Source of the DNA: Dyella marensis
GTDB taxonomy: Bacteria > Pseudomonadota > Gammaproteobacteria > Xanthomonadales > Rhodanobacteraceae
DNA length: 64,000 nt
Assembly: GCF_900112865.1 (NCBI RefSeq)
Contig: NZ_FONH01000001.1
Location: forward strand, 186,001-250,000
Direction: 5' to 3'
Shown here: one piece after another, positions 59,713-64,000 of the stretch
Numbering within the stretch: position 1 is the first letter of the stretch
Layout of the letters: the number at the start of each line of letters is the position of its first letter
Notes under the pieces: generated by a model
Told to the model about the DNA's origin: nothing
Seen by the model: the letters and a program-made list of their open reading frames with translations, nothing else
The model's database searches: none
Position numbers and translations under genes: made by a program

Positions 59713-60833
59713 GCGGCCTCCTGCAGGTCGTCGGCGCGGATGGTGAAACTCACTGCGCGCGCGCCGTCCGGCCGGCCGTTCACCCAGGCGGTCTGGCCCA
59801 GGCGCAGGCCATGGCCGCTGCCGAAGCCGGCCAGCCGCCGCGGCTTGCCCACCCACGCGGCCGGGATATCCGCCTCGTTCACCTCGATGGTGACCACCGC
59901 ATCGACGTGGCGGTCGAACAGGTAATGCACCATCGCGGCCAGGCCGCGGTAGCCGGTGCCGAACTGCGCGTCGTGCGCGCCGCCCGGCAGGTGCGCGCGA
60001 TCGGGCAGCAGCAGGCACAGCCGCGCGTACGACACCGGCCCGATGCGCAGGCCGACCGCGGCGTGGTTCACCCACACCCGGCGCCCCAGCGGCGCGCCGT
60101 CGCCCAGCGTGCGCCGGCCCAGCAGGGTGCGGTCGCGCGCCTCGATCCCGCGCCACGCACCGACCAGCGCCTGTACCTTGACCGGTGCCTGCAGATAGAC
60201 GCTCAGCACCAGCTGCGCCTGCGCGGCGCTCTTGCGTCCGTTCGCGACCAGGCCGGCCAGCGCCAGCAGCGCGCGGCGCGGCAGCGGCACGCGGCGCGCG
60301 AGGATCGCCGCGCCCTCCCCCTCGAACGCCGACAGGCCCATCAGCGCGCCGGCCGCATCGGCCTGGCCGGTGTGCTCCGGCCGCAACGCGTCGAACGCCG
60401 GCACGCTCGCCGCCTTCAGTTCATAGCGCAGCGTGCTGAGGCGGTGGTTGAAGATGTCCAGGAATTCCGCCATCGCCGGATCGCGCTCGGCCAGACGCTG
60501 GCGCGCCCAGTCGGCGAAGCTGTCCGGCATCGGCCCCAGCACGCCGGACAAGGCAAAGTTGGCGACGAACAATTCCAGCCGTGGGTCTTCCGCGGCGAGG
60601 TGGCGTTCCTCGCGCAGGCGGCCCTTGGAAATCTCGCTGCCCGGGAACACCGGCGACATCTCGCCGCGGAAGCGCAGCCGCGGCGACACCGCGCGGGCGC
60701 CGTCGCGGCGCGCGTTCGCACCCCGCCGGGGCCACGACTGCAGTCGTACCCACTGGAAGAAATCGAAGCTGGCCGGCCGCCGCAGCAGCCGGTCGGCTAG
60801 AGGCTCACCTGTGCGCCAGTCAGGGGTGGCCAT
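59709..60833 (-). CDS. tssG: T6SS baseplate protein TssG
   Basis: 374 residues starting MATPDWRTGEPLADRLLRRPASFDFFQWVRLQSW, a typical TssG opening. Further landmarks: VSPRLRFRGEMSPVFPGSEI, LELFVANFALSGVLGPMPDSFADWARQRLAERDPAMAEFLDIFNHRL, and RRVWVNHAAVGLRIGPVSYARLCLLLPD. It forms the baseplate wedge with TssE, TssF and TssK. Its first 37 bp lie inside the 3' end of tssF, fixing the start. Its stop overlaps the vgrG ATG. Confidence 0.92.
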   Translation of the reverse strand: MATPDWRTGEPLADRLLRRPASFDFFQWVRLQSWPRRGANARRDGARAVSPRLRFRGEMSPVFPGSEISKGRLREERHLAAEDPRLELFVANFALSGVLGPMPDSFADWARQRLAERDPAMAEFLDIFNHRLSTLRYELKAASVPAFDALRPEHTGQADAAGALMGLSAFEGEGAAILARRVPLPRRALLALAGLVANGRKSAAQAQLVLSVYLQAPVKVQALVGAWRGIEARDRTLLGRRTLGDGAPLGRRVWVNHAAVGLRIGPVSYARLCLLLPDRAHLPGGAHDAQFGTGYRGLAAMVHYLFDRHVDAVVTIEVNEADIPAAWVGKPRRLAGFGSGHGLRLGQTAWVNGRPDGARAVSFTIRADDLQEAA

Positions 60834-62620
60834 GACTTGAGCTCTCCTCGGCGGTCGGAAGATTCGAGAATCAGTTCGATGACGGTATTGACCTCCGCAT
60901 ACAGCGCCAGGAAACGGTGCAGCACGCTGCCGAACAACACCGCGCTGCCGCCTTCGAAATGACCCAGGTCCACCTGCAGGCGCAGCTGCAGGCAATCGAC
61001 GAAGCCGCGCCAGGCCTCGCGGCGCGGCATGCGCTTCTGCACACGGCGGGTGGACATCGCGCGCAGGCCGTCGATCTGCCGGTAGCCGGTGAGGCTGGCC
61101 GGCCCCACATGCAGGCGCAGCATGTTCTTCAGCACCGGCGGGCCGCGCTGGCCGTCGACCAGCGACAAGTGATTGAGCGACAGCTGCGAGACCAGCGCCC
61201 ACGGCCGCTCGCCGACCATCTGCGGCGGCTGGTTCGGCGTGGGCTTGCAGGCCACGCGCAGTGAGGCGACCGGACCGGCGCCTTCCAGGTACAGCACCGT
61301 GCCCACCAGCAGCTGCGACGGCAGGCGGCGGTTGGTGCACAGCGCGGTGCCGCCGATCATTTCCTCCGCCGGCAGCACCGGATCGAATTCCGGATCGAGG
61401 AAGGACACGAAGGTTTCAGTGCCGTGCACCGCGCCGGTCTGGTTGACCTCGCGGCGGGTGGCATAGAAGTAGTCGATCTTGTCCAGCCGCTGCATCTCGT
61501 CCAGCGCGAAGTACGGCGCGATCGGGCGCGGGCTGCGGTCCGGGCGGATCGAGACCAGCTCGTCCAGGCTGTAGATCTCGCAGTAGCGATGGTTCTGCTC
61601 GTCGGCGACCAGGCGGTATTCGTACTGGCGCTGGTCCAGCACGAAGGGCTCGATGCGCTGCGGGAACAGGTTGATCAGCGGCAGGCAGTTGAGCCTGAGC
61701 AGGTGGCGGTCGTAGTGGTGGTCCTTCGACGGCGGCACGTCGAGCAGGAACAGCAGGTCGAAGTCCTTGTCCACGCCGGACAGGTCCATGCCCGCCACGT
61801 CGAAGAACAGGAATTTCTGCGGGAAGGCGAAATATTCCTGCACCAGCCGGTAGCCCGGATGGGTCAGCGGATTGGCGCCGAGCACGGCTTCCTTGTCGTC
61901 GAAGCCGCGCCACTGCAGCTGGGAGGCATCGAGATAGCGCAGCTCGCCGGTGGCGCGCACGCGCACCGCCATGCGCACCAGGTGCATGGCCAGGCCGTCG
62001 TACAGCGAATAGGCCAGCTTGTGGTCGGCGTGGATGCAGAAGCGCAGGAACGGCAGCTTCATCGCATGCACCGGCTCCTTGCCCATGCAGCTGACGGTGG
62101 CGCTGAGGATGGAAGCGGTGCGGGTATCGGCCGGATCCAGCGGATAGGCGTTGGCCGCCATCGATTCTACGTGGGTCACTTTCAGCGGCCACAGCGGCGT
62201 GTCGTAGCAGGTGCGGAAGCGGCAGCGCACCTGCTGGCCGAATTCGTTGGTGGCCAGCGCGTAGACATAGCGCCCGCGCTCCAGCGTGGCGCCGTGGGCG
62301 AAGTTGGCGCCGTCCGGACGCACCTCGATCTCGCCCACCAGCATCGACGGCAGCGGCGCCTCCAGGTGCGGATACAACAGGCTCATCAGCGCGTTGGGCA
62401 GCACCGCCTGGTCGGTCTCGAGCTGGTAGCGCAGGCGGCCCGCCATCCAGGCGAAGGACTGCACCAGCATTTCCACATGCGGATCGCTGCTGCGCCCGCC
62501 GCTGAGCTCCAGCTCCTTGGCGATGGCCGGAAAGGACGCGCCGAAGTCCGCGGCCTCGTCGCGCAACGAGGCCAGCTCCTGCTCGAACCACATTTTCAGG
62601 CGGGGCACATCGGCATTCAT
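60797..62620 (-). CDS. tssF: T6SS baseplate protein TssF
   Basis: 607 residues, the normal size. The N-terminus FEQELASLRDEAADFGASFPAIAKELELSGGRSSDPHVEMLVQSFAWMAGRLRYQLE is characteristic, and ALMSLLYPHLEAPLPSMLVGEIEV, EYFAFPQKFLFFDVAGMDL, and CNRRLPSQLL-like ALCTNRRLPSQLLVGTVLYLEG follow in the expected order. It is a wedge component and VgrG-baseplate contact. Its ATG overlaps the tssE stop by four bases. Confidence 0.95.
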   Translation of the reverse strand: MNADVPRLKMWFEQELASLRDEAADFGASFPAIAKELELSGGRSSDPHVEMLVQSFAWMAGRLRYQLETDQAVLPNALMSLLYPHLEAPLPSMLVGEIEVRPDGANFAHGATLERGRYVYALATNEFGQQVRCRFRTCYDTPLWPLKVTHVESMAANAYPLDPADTRTASILSATVSCMGKEPVHAMKLPFLRFCIHADHKLAYSLYDGLAMHLVRMAVRVRATGELRYLDASQLQWRGFDDKEAVLGANPLTHPGYRLVQEYFAFPQKFLFFDVAGMDLSGVDKDFDLLFLLDVPPSKDHHYDRHLLRLNCLPLINLFPQRIEPFVLDQRQYEYRLVADEQNHRYCEIYSLDELVSIRPDRSPRPIAPYFALDEMQRLDKIDYFYATRREVNQTGAVHGTETFVSFLDPEFDPVLPAEEMIGGTALCTNRRLPSQLLVGTVLYLEGAGPVASLRVACKPTPNQPPQMVGERPWALVSQLSLNHLSLVDGQRGPPVLKNMLRLHVGPASLTGYRQIDGLRAMSTRRVQKRMPRREAWRGFVDCLQLRLQVDLGHFEGGSAVLFGSVLHRFLALYAEVNTVIELILESSDRRGELKSWPPLTGAQVSL

Positions 62621-63015
62621 GCCAGCTCATCCGGGCAAGGCAGTTCGAAACGGAAGGTGCTCGGCTGGTTGTCCACCTGCACGCTGCCGTGCACGACCAG
62701 GGCGTAAGGCTTGAGCGCCCGGCCCGTCGCCAGCCATTCCAGCCGCGGCGCGCGCAGGCGCGGTTCGAAGCGCGCGATCGCCTCCAACAGGCGCGCGCCG
62801 AAACGTTCATGCTCGTTCATGCCGATGCCGGTATCGACGATCGGCGGCATGCCGAAGTCGCACACCCGCGCACCGCCCAGGCCCACATAAGGCCGGCATT
62901 CGACGATGCGCTGGATCTGCGCGGCGACCGCACCGATCGGATCGAACGGCGGCGCCTGTCCCATGTCCGGCTCGCTGCGATTGACCAGCCGCTCCATCAG
63001 GAATTGCACGACCAT
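62617..63015 (-). CDS. tssE: T6SS baseplate protein TssE (gp25-like)
   Basis: 132 residues. It has MERLVNRSEPD near the start, GGARVCDFGMPPIVDTGIGMNEHERFGARLLEAIARFEPRLRAPRLEWLATG, and a C-terminal strand region LVVHGSVQVDNQPSTFRFEL. This is the GPW/gp25 baseplate family; the ERF...I-x-x-FEPRL element is the conserved core. Either MVVQFLMERL or the methionine six residues later could start it. It follows the interrupting repeat and so may have its own upstream regulatory region. Confidence 0.88.
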   Translation of the reverse strand: MVVQFLMERLVNRSEPDMGQAPPFDPIGAVAAQIQRIVECRPYVGLGGARVCDFGMPPIVDTGIGMNEHERFGARLLEAIARFEPRLRAPRLEWLATGRALKPYALVVHGSVQVDNQPSTFRFELPCPDELA

Positions 63016-63050
63016 CCCCCGCCCGTATGACTCAACACCACAAATGGAAC

Positions 63051-63182
63051 CCTTCTCCCTCCGGGAGAAGGTGGCGGCAGCCGGATGAGGGTACGGGCGG
63101 AGCGGTACACATCACCCTTGCGCTCCGCCAGACCCTCACCGCAACCCTCTCCCCGCTCACAAATTGGTAAACGGGGGAAAGG
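63051..63182. repeat. dispersed REP-like repeat between hcp and tssE
   Basis: It is the same unit as at 4565 and 11296 (ctccctccgggag, ggcggcagccggatgaggg, gcggagcgg...cgctccgcc) with a diverged distal part containing 'acaaattggtaaacggggg'. It lies inside the T6SS operon between hcp and tssE, so it may lower read-through from the strongly expressed hcp message or stabilise that message's 3' end. Confidence 0.82.
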
Positions 63183-63199
63183 GGCTCAAGCAGCTACGC

Positions 63200-63766
63200 T
63201 CAACTGGTGAACTGACCGATCGGACGGTTGCGCGCGATACTCCAGCCCGCCGCCAGGTTGCCCGAGGTGTTCATGTCCGCCTCCTGCACCGTGTAGGTCC
63301 ACAGCACCTCGGTGAAGTTGAGCTTGAACTGCTCGGTGGGCATGTCGTCCGGGTTGGACTGGAACTGGATCTCGCTGATGATCGCGTCGCGCAGCTCGAT
63401 GGTCAGGATGTTGGCGGTCTTCTCGCCGGAGTTGCGCGCGATGTAGATCTTGGTGGGATTCTTGTCGCCCTTGCCCAGCGGCTGTGCGCGCAGGCAGTAC
63501 TCGTAGAACTTGACCGAGGTCTTGTCCACGTACTTCACGCAGGTGAACTCGGTGATGATCGGGCGGCCCGAGGTACGCGCCGAATTGCTCACGTCGGTGG
63601 TGATCTGCTGCTTCATGCCCTGGTGCACCGAGACCAGCTCCAGGCACTGCCCGAGCTTGAGCACCTCGTCGCGCCACTGGTCGTCGATCAGGCTGCCGCC
63701 GCCTTTCCAGCCGTTGGGGCCGCCGAAGATCGACGAATCGCCGGGTTGCAGAAGTATGAGGTCCAT
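63200..63766 (-). CDS. hcp: T6SS tail-tube protein Hcp
   Basis: 188 residues, slightly longer than the common 160-170. It contains MDLILLQPGDSSIFGGPNGWKGGG, GMKQQITTDVSNSARTSGRPIITEFTCVKYVDKTSVKFYEYCLRAQPLGKGDKNPTKIYIAR, and FNFTEV-like KLNFTEVLWTYTVQEADMNTSGNLAAGWSIARN, all typical of Hcp1-type tube proteins. It forms hexameric rings stacked under VgrG and is secreted. The gene is 48 bp downstream of tssC and followed by a repeat, a common layout for a highly expressed tube gene. Confidence 0.94.
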   Translation of the reverse strand: MDLILLQPGDSSIFGGPNGWKGGGSLIDDQWRDEVLKLGQCLELVSVHQGMKQQITTDVSNSARTSGRPIITEFTCVKYVDKTSVKFYEYCLRAQPLGKGDKNPTKIYIARNSGEKTANILTIELRDAIISEIQFQSNPDDMPTEQFKLNFTEVLWTYTVQEADMNTSGNLAAGWSIARNRPIGQFTS

Positions 63767-63814
63767 GGTTGCTCCAGAGGCTTAGGTGGTGGAATCGACG
63801 GGCTGCGCGTGGCG

Positions 63815-64000
63815 TCAGCCCGCCGGCAGATCCGCCACCAGGCGAATCGACGTGGTGAGTTCTTCCAGCTGGAAATGCGGCTTGATGAACACCGTGGCCT
63901 TGTACGAGCCGGGCGAACCGGGCACGTCGGTCACGGTGATCTGCGCCGCGCGCAGCGGATAGCTGGCCTTCACTTCCTGCGAAGCGTTGTCGTCCAGCAG
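63815..64000 (-). CDS. tssC: T6SS sheath protein TssC, C-terminal end (partial, runs off right edge)
   Basis: The last 61 residues are visible. They end TVTDVPGSPGSYKATVFIKPHFQLEELTTSIRLVADLPAG, matching the conserved TssC/VipB C-terminus (D-x-P-G-x-P-G-x-Y-x-x-x-x-x-x-x-P-H-x-Q-L-E). TssC is the large subunit of the contractile sheath. The rest, and presumably tssB and tssH/clpV, lie beyond the window. It is 48 bp upstream of hcp, on the same strand. Confidence 0.9.
   Translation of the reverse strand: MLDDNASQEVKASYPLRAAQITVTDVPGSPGSYKATVFIKPHFQLEELTTSIRLVADLPAG

Noticed and set aside
56743-59925. 1060-codon open frame on the + strand across vgrG and its neighbours
   Set aside because: It is antisense to vgrG, tssG and the DUF2169 gene. 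The GC-rich code leaves few stops on the opposite strand; the translation is His/Arg/Ala/Gly-rich without motifs.

Overview
The window is uniformly GC-rich DNA (about two thirds G+C by eye) with the gene density and four-base ATGA start/stop overlaps of a gammaproteobacterium. The dispersed repeat built around 'ctccctccgggag' followed by 'ggcggcagccggatgaggg' is, from general knowledge, typical of Xanthomonadales/Lysobacterales. With the T6SS, LytTR and polysaccharide genes it suggests a Rhodanobacteraceae-like bacterium (Dyella, Luteibacter, Frateuria or Rhodanobacter). The genus is an inference. No rRNA, tRNA, insertion sequence or CRISPR array was found.

Layout. (1) About 1-19.9 kb is a cell-surface polysaccharide and modification locus. 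At the left edge are an ABC exporter (cut by the window) and an HprK-like kinase, divergent from a B12-type radical SAM enzyme and an NTP_transf_5 nucleotidyltransferase. These are families also seen in lasso-peptide and HPr-rel-A systems. Then follow two GT4 glycosyltransferases, a second B12-type radical SAM enzyme, two methyltransferases and an amidohydrolase. After a tandem repeat array comes a Wzx/Wzy-type polysaccharide unit: Wzz, Wzy-like polymerase, GT2, Wzx flippase, PLP aminotransferase, FemAB-like acyltransferase, a beta-propeller protein, a left-handed beta-helix acyltransferase and an FdtA-type ketoisomerase. The last, the aminotransferase and the acyltransferase match the FdtA/FdtB/FdtC route to a dTDP-3-acylamino-3,6-dideoxyhexose.

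(2) About 20-26.9 kb holds a respiratory/envelope block (cytochrome b561, a heme-bearing predicted outer-membrane barrel, a small cytochrome c, a TorF-like barrel), an ECF sigma/anti-sigma/subtilisin-lipoprotein operon, and a Tat-exported beta-carbonic anhydrase.

(3) About 26.9-41 kb is mixed: a two-TM protein, a large autotransporter, lipoproteins, GNAT, a divergent LysR/NmrA pair, a serine hydrolase with three phased direct repeats upstream, a LytS/LytTR-type two-component pair and a CocE-like hydrolase.

(4) About 41.2-64 kb is one type VI secretion operon read right to left: tssC (cut by the window), hcp, tssE, tssF, tssG, vgrG, DUF2169-pentapeptide protein, pentapeptide protein, DUF3540, DUF4150 (PAAR-like), tssJ, tssK, tssL, tssM, tssA. 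It continues into a four-gene cargo island: two paralogous His-nuclease candidates flanking an unknown basic protein, and an NleD/HopH-like M91 zinc-protease candidate. VgrG ends in 22 nonapeptide repeats predicted to form a long spike. The spike, the pentapeptide/DUF2169 loaders, the PAAR-like tip and the immunity-less cargo island are the most interesting part of the window.
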